64,000 bases of DNA, from positions 1 through 64,000 of the forward strand of contig WRLC01000004.1 of assembly GCA_009777795.1 (NCBI GenBank), written 5' to 3'. How positions within the stretch are numbered: the stretch's first letter is position 1; each line of letters starts with the position of its first letter. The notes under the pieces were generated by a model. It was not told where the DNA came from. It made no database searches and saw nothing but the letters and a program-made list of their open reading frames with translations. The position numbers and the translations under genes are program-made. Source of the DNA: Candidatus Saccharimonadota bacterium. GTDB lineage: Bacteria; Patescibacteriota; Saccharimonadia; Saccharimonadales; Saccharimonadaceae. Below are positions 36,579-46,055 of the stretch, one piece after another.

Positions 36579-38185
36579 GCCGCCGCGAGTGTCCGGACAT
36601 TCAGAACAGAGGTAATATCGAGTGCCCGGCGCTTTTCACCCCGATTTTCCTCACTTTTTTCCTCCCCATCGCCCTCGCTGGCGTCGCCTTCGCCAGCTTC
36701 ACCGCCCACCTCATCCTCCAAGGCACCGCCCATTTCGACCCCGGCCCCATCCCCGTCCTCTCAATGGCCGGCAACAGCCGCAACTTCTCGATTTTCCGCG
36801 GCGAGGCCACTTTCACCCCCGCCGACCTAACCGCCCGCTTTAGCGCCACTAGCGACCTTGACGGCGACCTCACCCCCGCCATCTACCGCGAATGCGCCCT
36901 CGCCGCCCAAACCGTCGCCTGTCCCGACACTTGGCAAGACTGGCCCTACGGCGACTATACCATCACCTACCAAGTCCAAGATTCCCTTGGCCGCCCCGCC
37001 CAATCCATCACCGTCGAAATCGAAATTTGGCAATTTCTCAGCATCCAAAACGGCATGCGCCACGTCGTCGCCCTCGGTTCCAACGGCTCGGTCTGGACCT
37101 TTGGCTGGAACAACAACGGCCAGCGCGGCATCGGCAGCCCTACCGCCAGCGCCGCCGGTTTTCGCGCTCCCACACAGCTACCCCCAAGCGCCTTCGGCAA
37201 CCTGCCCGTCATTGACGTCGCCTCGGCCTTTCACACCTCTTGCGCCATCAACCTAGCTGGCGCCGCCTATTGTTGGGGCCATAATGCCGCCGGTTCCGTT
37301 GGCGACGGCACCACCACTAATCGCACCTCGCCCGTCCCCGTTGTCATGCCTGCTGGCATCACCTTCCGCCAGCTTTCCGGCTCCTCCGGCAACGACAATA
37401 GTGGCTCCTTCGGCGCTCTCGGCTCCGACGGTAATGTTTATGTTTGGGGCTCCGGCGCTGGCTACACGCTCGGCACCGGCGCCACCGCCAATCGTAATAC
37501 TCCCACGCAAATCACCTCCACCGGCGACTTTGTTTACGTCTGGCAGGGCAACCGCGGTGGCGTCGCCGTTAATGACCAAGGCCAAGTCTACGTCTGGGGC
37601 GCCAACGGCAATGGCCAGCTCGCCCTTGGCAACACCGTCGCCGCCAACGCCACTAACAGCCTGCCCAATCTCGTCAACGGCCTGCCGCCCATCAGCCGCG
37701 TCGCTTACGGCGGCTATGGCACCAACGGTTTCATCATTGCCCTCGCCGAAAACGGCGACGTCTGGGGCTGGGGCCGCAACTACGGCCTCTGGGGCGCCGC
37801 CGCCCCCGCCAGCCAAACCACCCCCACCCAGCTAAGCAGCCTCAGCCAAATCCGCCGCATCAACGCTGGCGCCGATTTCTCCCATTTTGTCATGGGCCAT
37901 CAAGTCTATTCCGTCGGCTATAATAATTACGGCGAATTACTCGACGGCACCACCGCTACTCGCAACGCCCCCGTCCTCTCTGGCCTTGCCAATGTCGCCG
38001 GCAACGTCGGCATGACCACCGGCGGCTACAGCAACGCCTACGTCCTCAGCCTCGACGGCATCACCGTCTGGGGCATTGGCGACAGCTCCGCCGCCTACCA
38101 AGCCTTCGGTAGCACTCTCGTCCAGTCCAACTCCACTTCCGCCGTCGTCCCTTGGACCATCACCACCCAATACCTCGAATGGTAG
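36575..38185 (+). CDS. Secreted RCC1-repeat protein
   Basis: Repeats SNGSVWTFGWNNNGQRG, AYCWGHNAAGSVGDGTTTNRTSP, VYVWGANGNGQLALGN. Confidence 0.85.
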   Translation: MSRRECPDIQNRGNIECPALFTPIFLTFFLPIALAGVAFASFTAHLILQGTAHFDPGPIPVLSMAGNSRNFSIFRGEATFTPADLTARFSATSDLDGDLTPAIYRECALAAQTVACPDTWQDWPYGDYTITYQVQDSLGRPAQSITVEIEIWQFLSIQNGMRHVVALGSNGSVWTFGWNNNGQRGIGSPTASAAGFRAPTQLPPSAFGNLPVIDVASAFHTSCAINLAGAAYCWGHNAAGSVGDGTTTNRTSPVPVVMPAGITFRQLSGSSGNDNSGSFGALGSDGNVYVWGSGAGYTLGTGATANRNTPTQITSTGDFVYVWQGNRGGVAVNDQGQVYVWGANGNGQLALGNTVAANATNSLPNLVNGLPPISRVAYGGYGTNGFIIALAENGDVWGWGRNYGLWGAAAPASQTTPTQLSSLSQIRRINAGADFSHFVMGHQVYSVGYNNYGELLDGTTATRNAPVLSGLANVAGNVGMTTGGYSNAYVLSLDGITVWGIGDSSAAYQAFGSTLVQSNSTSAVVPWTITTQYLEW

Positions 38186-38202
38186 ATAAAATAATATAAT
38201 TT

Positions 38203-38280
38203 TGGTGGGTCGCGAGGGACTCGAACCCCCGACTTTCTCGGTGTAAACGAGACGCTCTAGCCAACTGAGCTAGCGACCCA
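38203..38280 (-). tRNA. tRNA-Val (UAC), CCA encoded
   Basis: Reverse complement TGGGTCGCTAGCTCAGTTGG...TCTCGTTTACACCGAGA...GACCCACCA. Confidence 0.93.
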
Positions 38281-38332
38281 TATACCTATTATATCACAAA
38301 ACATGTTAAAATAAAGAAAAGATGGAGAAGAT

Positions 38333-39067
38333 ATGAGGATTTTATTAAAAATTTCCGGCGAACAGCTGGGCTATGAGCAGGACGGCAAGGGCAGGGGATT
38401 TGACGTCGAGCGCGCCAAGTGGCTGGCTGGCGAAATCCGCCAAACTCTCACCGACGCCCTCAACAACGGCCCAACCGAAATCGCCATTATGGTCGGCGGC
38501 GGCAACCTAGTCCGCGGCGCTTTTTTTGACGACGCCATTAAAAATAACCAAATCGGCCAAACCACCGCCGACAACGCCGGCATGCTCGCCACCATCATCA
38601 ACGCTACTTTGCTCGGCGACATCTTCCGAGCCGAAGGCGTCCCCACGGCCGTCCTCTCAAATGTCAACGTCCCCCAAGTTGTTGACGATTTCACCTACCG
38701 CCGCGCCGAAAGCCACTTCAAAAAGGGTAGGGTAGTCATCCTTGGCGGCGGCACCGGCCGGCCGCTCGTCACCACCGACACCGGCGCCGTCAACCTCGCG
38801 CTTGAGCTCAAATGCGACCTCGTCGCCAAAGCCACCAAAGTCGATGGCGCCTACACCGACGATCCCAAAGTCAACCCCACCGCTCAAAAAATCGACCAAA
38901 TCTCCTACGCCGACGCCATCAACGACCCCAAAATCCGCATCATGGACAAAGCCGCCCTCGGCATGGCTGGCGACCACCAACTCCCCATCGTCATCTTTGA
39001 ACTCCTCCAAGACGGCAACATCGCCCGCGTCGCCGCCGGCGAAACTATCGGCACCCGGGTTAATTAA
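38333..39067 (+). CDS. pyrH: UMP kinase
   Basis: LLKISGEQLGYEQ..IAIMVGGGNLVRGA..RRAESHFKKGRVVILGGGTGRPLVTTDTGA. Confidence 0.95.
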   Translation: MRILLKISGEQLGYEQDGKGRGFDVERAKWLAGEIRQTLTDALNNGPTEIAIMVGGGNLVRGAFFDDAIKNNQIGQTTADNAGMLATIINATLLGDIFRAEGVPTAVLSNVNVPQVVDDFTYRRAESHFKKGRVVILGGGTGRPLVTTDTGAVNLALELKCDLVAKATKVDGAYTDDPKVNPTAQKIDQISYADAINDPKIRIMDKAALGMAGDHQLPIVIFELLQDGNIARVAAGETIGTRVN

Positions 39068-39120
39068 TCTTGATTTCCTAAATTACTTATGCTAAACTAG
39101 AATCATGACAGAAGGGTGGC

Positions 39121-40689
39121 ATGCAAGGACTAGCTAATTATCTCAACCGACGACTCGACGGCATCGCTTACGTTGCCCAGCGAGTTCGCGGCGCCTACAC
39201 CACCGACTACAGCTCACTCAAAATCCGCCCCACCATCGTCGTCGTCCCCAGCTCCACCCGCGACATCCAGCGCGTCGTCGCCTTTGCCAACATGGTCCAG
39301 AAAAAAGGCGTCAAACTCGGCATCACCACCCGCGGCTCCGGCACCGACAAAACCGGCGCCGCCATCGGCAACGGTATCGTCCTCGACATGCGCGGCGAAA
39401 TGAACAAAATCATGGAGCTCGATAGCGGCCAACGCCTAATCCGCGTCCAAGCCGGCATCTCACTGCGCGAACTCAATAACGCCCTCGCCGTCCAAGGTCT
39501 CACCATCCCCGTCGCCGCCGCCGAACAAACCATTGGCGGCATGCTCGCTAATAATTATATGGGCGTCCTTTCCCACAAATACGGCGGCATCCTCCGCTAT
39601 GTCATCAGCGCCGAAGTCGTCCTCGCCGACGGCAGCCTGATGCGCTTCGAACGCCTCAGCGACCGCGCCTTCGCCCGCCGCGCCCAAAAAGTCAGCGGCC
39701 TCGAGCAAGCCATCTACGACCAACTCCCTTCAATTATCTCCCAAAACGCTGACCTCCTCGCCGAAACTCGCTACCGCAACGCTGGCTACGCCCTCGACCG
39801 CGTCCGCGTCAGCCGCAACTTTAACCTCCTGCGCCTGCTCGCTGGCTCGCAAGGTACTCTTGGAGTAATCACCGAGCTCATCCTCCACGCCGACTATTTC
39901 GAGGAGATGCCCACCATGCTCATCGCCTACGCCCAAACTGCCGACGAGCTCACCACTTGGGCCCAAAAATCCCAAGAGCTCGGCGCCGTCTTCGCCGACT
40001 TTTACGACAAAGATTTAGTCCAGCACGCCGCCCTCCTCGGCAAAGGCAACGAACTCCTCGACGTCCCCGACTCCGCCGCCTACCTCGCCGTCTTCGCCTT
40101 CGACGACCACTCCGCCATGAAACGCCGCCACAAAATCAACAAGCTCGCCAGCGTCCTCGGCAAAGTCCACATCAGCGACGAAAACAACTACGGCCAATTC
40201 CTCGCCACCCGCGAAATGCTCGGCATCTACCTCAACGACACCACCCGCGGCGAACGCACCGCCGTCATCGACGACGTCTACATCGCCCCAGAAAAGCTGC
40301 CCGACCTCGCCGCGAATGTCCGGACACTCGCCTCTGCTACCGGCCTCGATTTGCAACTTTTCGGCTCGCTCTCGACCGGCATCGTCAATCTCCGCCCCCG
40401 CTTTGAACTCGGCTCGGTCCAAGGCCGCCAACGCATGCAATTCTTGGTCGAAAAATACGCCAAAATCATCGCCAAGGTCGAGGGCGACATCACCGGCGGC
40501 GCCCCCGAGGGCCGCACCAAAGCCCACCTCATCAACTGGTCGGACGAAGAGCGCGACCTCCACCAATCCGTCAAAGACCTCTTCGACCCCGAAAACCTCC
40601 TCAACCCCCACGTCAAACTCGCCGTCCCCAAAAACCTCTTCCAAAAATCCTCCCGCGAAGAATACCTCCCCGGCGTCATCATCTCTTGA
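39121..40689 (+). CDS. FAD-binding oxidoreductase (GlcD/FAD_binding_4-like)
   Basis: RPTIVVVPSSTRDIQRVVAFANMVQKKGVKLGITTRGSGTDKTGAAIGNGIVLDM; ..LFDPENLLNP. Confidence 0.88.
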   Translation: MQGLANYLNRRLDGIAYVAQRVRGAYTTDYSSLKIRPTIVVVPSSTRDIQRVVAFANMVQKKGVKLGITTRGSGTDKTGAAIGNGIVLDMRGEMNKIMELDSGQRLIRVQAGISLRELNNALAVQGLTIPVAAAEQTIGGMLANNYMGVLSHKYGGILRYVISAEVVLADGSLMRFERLSDRAFARRAQKVSGLEQAIYDQLPSIISQNADLLAETRYRNAGYALDRVRVSRNFNLLRLLAGSQGTLGVITELILHADYFEEMPTMLIAYAQTADELTTWAQKSQELGAVFADFYDKDLVQHAALLGKGNELLDVPDSAAYLAVFAFDDHSAMKRRHKINKLASVLGKVHISDENNYGQFLATREMLGIYLNDTTRGERTAVIDDVYIAPEKLPDLAANVRTLASATGLDLQLFGSLSTGIVNLRPRFELGSVQGRQRMQFLVEKYAKIIAKVEGDITGGAPEGRTKAHLINWSDEERDLHQSVKDLFDPENLLNPHVKLAVPKNLFQKSSREEYLPGVIIS

Positions 40690-40778
40690 CAATCTCTTCC
40701 CGCATACAAGAAAAGAACGCACTATAGCTTCAATTCAGTAGCGCATGCGTTCTTTATGCTTAGATTATATCATATGGG

Positions 40779-41168
40779 CTATTTAATTTCAAGTACTTCT
40801 TTTTTCTTGGTGATGATGATGACTTGCTTGAACTTACTGGGGTCTTTTTTCAGAAAGAAGCTAGTTCTACTTCGGGCTTGCTCGGTTGTCATTCTAGTGC
40901 GGGATAGGCCGATTACCACGTGTTTTGACTGGCTGCTTGCTTCGCGTAAATTATTCTGGATTGTGAATTTGCCATTGCCGCGGATATTTTTGGTTTCCCA
41001 GTGGGTATGAGTTCGCATGATTAGAATGTCCGGCGACTTCTTGGAACTACGTTCAACAAAACTTACGTTGCTCTTGAAATAGCCAGCCATAATTTCTGCC
41101 ACAGCCCATTCGTATACATCTGGCTTTGGCTTCATACCGGTGGGCGTGATGATATTATATTTTTTCAT
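40779..41168 (-). CDS. Small PD-(D/E)XK (CdiA_C-like) nuclease-family protein
   Basis: PTGMKPKPDVYEWAVAEIMAGYFKS..KSPDILIMRTHTHWETKNIRG..QSKHVVIGL; PD-x10-ExK. Confidence 0.6.
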   Translation of the reverse strand: MKKYNIITPTGMKPKPDVYEWAVAEIMAGYFKSNVSFVERSSKKSPDILIMRTHTHWETKNIRGNGKFTIQNNLREASSQSKHVVIGLSRTRMTTEQARSRTSFFLKKDPSKFKQVIIITKKKEVLEIK

Positions 41169-41221
41169 ATCTTAACTCTACCACACCCCTCAGCAGAAAC
41201 ATATTACTCACGTTAAAACCC

Positions 41222-41250
41222 TTGCATCCTCAAACCGCCTATGCTAATAT
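41222..41250 (+). promoter_or_regulatory. Promoter TTGCAT-17-TAATAT of poly-G FISUMP gene
   Basis: Near-identical to the promoter at 43526. Confidence 0.8.
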
Positions 41251-41259
41251 AATTATATA

Positions 41260-43031
41260 ATGAGGATAAGGGCTACAAGCAGGGCAGAGACGCGCCAAAG
41301 AGTTGGGGGGGGGGTCTTTCTAGGCTGGCTGTTGCCGTACTTCTAGCCTCCACTTTTGCCATTTTCACCGGCCTCCTCGCCGACTCCTTCCGTCCCACTC
41401 GCGCCGACGACGGCCTTTCAAACACCATTCTTATCAACAACGTCATCGGCTCGCTCAGCCTCACCTCCCTCACCGATTCCACCTGCCCCAATTACGACGC
41501 CCCCAGCTCCACCCTCGAGTTCGCCAGCCGCGGCAATCGCATTGTTGCCGATTGTATCACCTACCTCATCTCTACCGACGGCGATTACGGCTACACCGCC
41601 ACCATCGTCGGCCCAGAAGACGCCAGCCTCTCGACCTCCGACGACCTCCACCACATCACCCCCATCTCTGGCACCATCGAGTCTCCCGCCACTTTCACCG
41701 CCCAAACCACCGGCGGCGCTTGGGGTTTCGCCATTCCCAGCTCCCAAGTCCACGGTCTCCCTACCGGCTTCGACTCTACCTACACCCGCCTTGACACCAC
41801 CAACACCACCAACACCGCCAAATACGCCGCCCTCCCCACCACTCCCACCACCTTCTCCCAAACCACTACCTCCACCACTACCGACGACATTTATAATATC
41901 TTTTTTGCCATTGCCGCCGGCCCCGCCATGCCCGCCGGCGAATATCAGGGCACCATTACCGTCTCCGCCATTGTCAACATGTCGCCACCTCCCTCTATCA
42001 GCAGCGTTTCACCCAGCACCGGCCTAACAACCGGTGGCACCACCATCACTATCAGCGGTCTTTATTTCTCCTCTGGCTCCAATAACTTAGTTCTCTCCGT
42101 CGCCCTTGGCGACTATCCTTGCACTGACATTACCGTCATCAATCCTACTACTCTTACCTGCATCACATCGCCCGCTAGCCCCGGCGCCCAAGATGTTGTC
42201 ATCACCACCATCAGCGGCACCGCCACTCTTGCCGCTGGCTTTACTTACCTAACTATCGCCCAAACTGGCGACCCAATCCAAACCATCACGGCCGTTAACT
42301 GCCCAACGACCAGAACACGAGCGACCGATGCTAGAGACGGCAATACTTACTGGGTGAGGAAGATACCCGGCACAGGTGCTGGTGGGACTGACCTTTGTTG
42401 GATGGAAACTAATCTAGCTTACGCTGGCGGCGGCTCTGACATTTACGGCGACACCTTACCTCCTTTTACCCAAGGCATTGGTGCCAATATCGCTAGTGGA
42501 CAGGCTTGCTATGGCGATGGCGTCTCCATGGCCGCTAATCCCACTGCTCGTTGCTACTGGAACCCAGTCGGCAGCAACGTAACTTCCGGCACGACCGACC
42601 CAAGCACCAGCACCAACGGCACAGGGCAATATGGCTACCTCTATAACTGGTGCACCGCCATGGCCGGACAGTCCGCCGCCTGCCAAACAACCACCGCCAC
42701 CCAACCAGACCCTAGCGTTAGTATCTGTCCATCTGGTTGGCGCTTACCTACTGGAGAGGCGACTACTGGAGAGTTTACACTACTTAATAATGCCATCAAT
42801 GGCGGCTCAACCTCCAGCTCAGCAGGCTTACTCACTAACGGCCTTTATATGAACGCCGGCGCCTTCTACAATGGCTCCTCCCTCGTTCAGGGCTCAGGCG
42901 GCTTCTATTGGTCTTCTACCGTTGCCAGTGTCTCCAGTGCCTTAAGCCTGTACTTCTACAGCTCCAATGTCGATCTTGCGAACGTGCGCAGCAAGGGTTA
43001 CGGCTTCTCCGTCCGCTGCGTCGCCCCCTAA
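41260..43031 (+). CDS. FISUMP surface protein with an IPT/TIG-like domain; OFF as assembled (G10)
   Basis: ATG 41260 reads MRIRATSRAETRQRVGGGVFLGWLLPYF*; body frame GLSRLAVAVLLASTFAIFTGLLAD...SVRCVAP runs to 43031; ISSVSPSTGLTTGGTTITISG = IPT/TIG-like. Confidence 0.8.
41305..41314 (+). repeat. Poly-G tract G10
   Basis: Counted directly. Confidence 0.95.
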
Positions 43032-43120
43032 CCCCTTGGCACACCTAAATACTTGCGCAAAGAAGAAACGCACGAGGATGGACTTTCGTACATTTCGTGC
43101 GCTTCGACACCACCATTATA

Positions 43121-43460
43121 TCAAACATCTTTCACTATGTCAATAATCTGGCGACGCTTGGTTATTAGCTTAACTTCTGATATTCCGTCGATAAACTTCA
43201 GTTTCGCCCTTATCTCACGTTCCACAGCTCTATCAGGTAGCCCCTTAATCCTATAAGTATCAAAGACAATTTTATCCGATTGCCTCTTCGCCCGCCGCAG
43301 ATTTTGCTCTACTATCGACATCTTCTTACCGTTTGGGGCTTTAAACTCCCACAGCTCCCCGTTTAGAAGGCAATCCGCAGAACTTTCGCCAAACCTTTCG
43401 CTCCTTTCGCGAAACTCAACATAAAACCCCAGCCTTATATCCCAGCCCTTCTCCTTTTTT
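43121..43460 (-). pseudogene. Remnant of a small PD-(D/E)XK nuclease ORF lacking an in-frame upstream ATG
   Basis: Open frame DKSKKEKGWDIRLGFYVEFRERSERFGESSADCLLNGELWEFKAPNGKKMSIVEQNLRRAKRQSDKIVFDTYRIKG..; only late ATG at 43321. Confidence 0.5.
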
Positions 43461-43525
43461 GACTTGTCTCATATCTCCATCCTATCACATCTGTCCCTCA
43501 AAACATATTACTCACGCTAAAACCC

Positions 43526-43554
43526 TTGCATCCCCAAACCGCCTATGCTAATAT
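43526..43554 (+). promoter_or_regulatory. Promoter TTGCAT-17-TAATAT of poly-G FISUMP gene
   Basis: Direct. Confidence 0.8.
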
Positions 43555-43590
43555 ATATAATATATAGTAAGGATAAGGGAGATAAGGGCG

Positions 43591-45215
43591 ATGATTAAAA
43601 TAAAAATGCACCAAAGAGTTGGGGGGGGGGTTATTCAAAGCTTGACTTAATCCAAATCGCCCGCCGCATATCCACCGCGACCCTAGCAGTCGCGGCTTTT
43701 TCAATCTTAAGCGCCCTTATCACCAATTCCTTCCATCCCACCCACGCCCAAGACACCCAAATAATCGCCAGCTTCGGCTCTGGCTCCCTTCAGCTAACCG
43801 ATAGCGCTTGTGCTCCCAGCCCCGACCAACCCGCCTACGACCCAGCCAATAACACCCTTAGTATGAGCGGCCTCGCTGGCAGCATCGTCAGCAACTGTAT
43901 GAATCTTACCGTTAGTATTAGCAGCACTTGGGGCTATACTTTGACTATCGCCGGGCCGGATGACGGCAACCTGACGCTCGCTAACCAAGCCATCACTGCC
44001 ACAACTGGCACTATTGAGACCCCCACAACCTTCGCCAGCCAAACCACTGGTGGTGCTTGGGGCTTCGCTATCCCAAGCGGCCAACTGCAGGGTACTGTCC
44101 TAACCGGTGGCGACCTGCCTAATGGCTTCGACTCTAGCTATAGCGTGCTCGGCCCCTCTAACCAGACCAATACCGCCAATTACGCCGCCGTCCCCACCAT
44201 CGCCACACCTGTTTCTACGACCGAGGCAGCTAGCAGCACTGCCGATAGCTACGACATCTTCTTTGCCGCCTCAGCTGGTGCCTATATGCCAACCGGCTCT
44301 TATACCGGTATCGTGACGATTTCGGCCTTTGGCAACGGTGCGCCAATGCCTACCGAAGCCCCTACCGGCGCCCCACTCCAACGCATCACGCTTGATGGTA
44401 CGCCCGGCAACTACTATTGCCCCACCACTCGCACTCGTGTCATTGACGCCCGCGACGGCAACACCTACTGGGTCCGTCGCATCAACGGCACCCAAGCCGG
44501 CGGCGGCGACCTTTGCTGGATGGAGACTAATCTTGCTTATGCTGGTGGAGGGAATAATGCTTATGGTGATGCTTTGCCTCCTTTTACCCAAGGCATTGGC
44601 GCCAATATCGCTAGCGGCCAAGCTTGCTATGGCAATAACGCAACAATGGCAGCCAATCCAACCACCATGTGCTATTGGATACCACTGAATGCCAACCCAA
44701 CGTCCGGCAGTACTGACCCATCCGGAGCAACTAATGGCGGGGTAGGCATCAACAATACTACAGCCGACACGAGGCCCACCAGCACCCGAGCTCAGTTCGG
44801 CTACCTCTACAGTTGGTGTACCGCAATGGCCGGGCAACCAGAGGCCTGCCAAATTACGGCAGCAACTCAACCAGACCCGAACATTAGTATTTGCCCAAGT
44901 GGTTGGAGACTACCTACAGGCACGGCAACAACTGGTGAATTCACATTATTAAATAACACAATTAATGGTGGGGCAACGAATAACCCAAACAGCAATCCGC
45001 CGGGCGTTGGGCTATTTGCGCAGGGCTTGTACCTTTACGCCGGATACTTCAACAATGGCTCGTTCTACAATCAGGGCTCAAACGGCCTCTATTGGTCTTC
45101 TACCGTTAACAGTGCCACCGATGCCTTCAGACTGACCTTCAGCAGCTCCAATGTCAATCCTGCGTTCGCGGGCAGTAAGGGCGCCGGCTTCTCTGTTCGC
45201 TGTGTCGCCCCCTAA
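43591..45215 (+). CDS. FISUMP surface protein; OFF as assembled (G10)
   Basis: ATG 43591 reads MIKIKMHQRVGGGVIQSLT*; body frame GYSKLDLIQIARRISTATLAVAAFSILSALITNSF... to 45215. Confidence 0.85.
43621..43630 (+). repeat. Poly-G tract G10
   Basis: Counted directly. Confidence 0.95.
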
Positions 45216-45229
45216 ACGAAAGGAACCTC

Positions 45230-45514
45230 ATGCAAAACCAATCACCAAAACATAAACTCTCCCGCATCCTCCAAATCACCAACTGGTCTCATGACCGCCT
45301 AGCTGATATGCTCGATATTAGCAATGGCACACTAAGACGCTGGCTCAAAGGCCGCACTATCAAGCACCCTAAGTACATTGCCCACATTGACTGGCTCTAT
45401 TCTGATATAGTCGAACCTCTCGAATGCGAAATCCTCACCCGCTCCAACCGGGCAGAGAAGCGCCTCCTCCAGTCCCGCGCCTCCCGCATCCCCGACCCAA
45501 CCTCCTGCCACTAA
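45230..45514 (+). CDS. Helix-turn-helix protein
   Basis: LSRILQITNWSHDRLADMLDISNGTLRRWLKGRTIKHPKY; AAAGGA SD, 14 nt after FISUMP stop. Confidence 0.6.
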   Translation: MQNQSPKHKLSRILQITNWSHDRLADMLDISNGTLRRWLKGRTIKHPKYIAHIDWLYSDIVEPLECEILTRSNRAEKRLLQSRASRIPDPTSCH

Positions 45515-45559
45515 CCACCAGCAATATGTTTCCGCCCCCACCTATGATAAAATGCCCTT

Positions 45560-45943
45560 ATGCGAAAGATTGACGTTCTCATCCCCCACGGCTATAAGCC
45601 ACCTAAGAAAGACATTGACGCCGCTTGGATTTTGGCAAAATACCACAAAACCACCATCAACATCCTCCGCCCAGTTAATAAATATAAGGTCAAGACCCCA
45701 GACTTCTTCTTCAACAACGTCTACTTCGAACTCAAACTTCTAACCAGCTCCCAAGTGCGCCAACTCCTCGTCTTGCTCACTGAGGCCAAAGAGCAGGCCG
45801 ACAACATCATTATTGATATTCGTAAAACTAAAATTACCGAAAAGCGAGCCACCGAAGTCTGCCAAGAGTTCCTGCGTAAGCACAAGAAATATCGAGTATC
45901 ACTTATTACCTCGGCCGACAAGATACTTGACATCAAAGCCTAG
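45560..45943 (+). CDS. Small PD-(D/E)XK (CdiA_C-like) nuclease-family protein
   Basis: PHGYKPPKKDIDAAWILAKYHKT..KTPDFFFNNVYFELKLL..EQADNIIIDI; same layout as 40779-41168. Confidence 0.6.
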   Translation: MRKIDVLIPHGYKPPKKDIDAAWILAKYHKTTINILRPVNKYKVKTPDFFFNNVYFELKLLTSSQVRQLLVLLTEAKEQADNIIIDIRKTKITEKRATEVCQEFLRKHKKYRVSLITSADKILDIKA

Positions 45944-45955
45944 CTCATATATAAT
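45927..45955 (+). promoter_or_regulatory. Consensus promoter TTGACA-17-TATAAT overlapping the end of 45560-45943
   Basis: TTGACAtcaaagcctagctcataTATAAT. Confidence 0.85.
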
Positions 45956-45961
45956 ATAATT

Positions 45962-46047
45962 GCAGAGTGACCGCGCGACCGTATCGGGGGCGAAAGGAGT
46001 ACTCTCAACATTATAGAAGCCCTCGCAGGAAGCAACGCGAGGGTTTC
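45962..46047 (+). ncRNA. Candidate small RNA with terminator hairpin
   Basis: No ORF; GAGT..ACTC stem; CCCTCGC(46020-46026)/GCGAGGG(46037-46043)TTTC. Confidence 0.6.
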
Positions 46048-46055
46048 ATCTATCT

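Noticed and set aside
46015-46047. SRP RNA apical loop (AGGAAGCAACG)
   Set aside because: Lacks the required GGUCCGGAAGGAAGCAGC context; better explained as a terminator hairpin.
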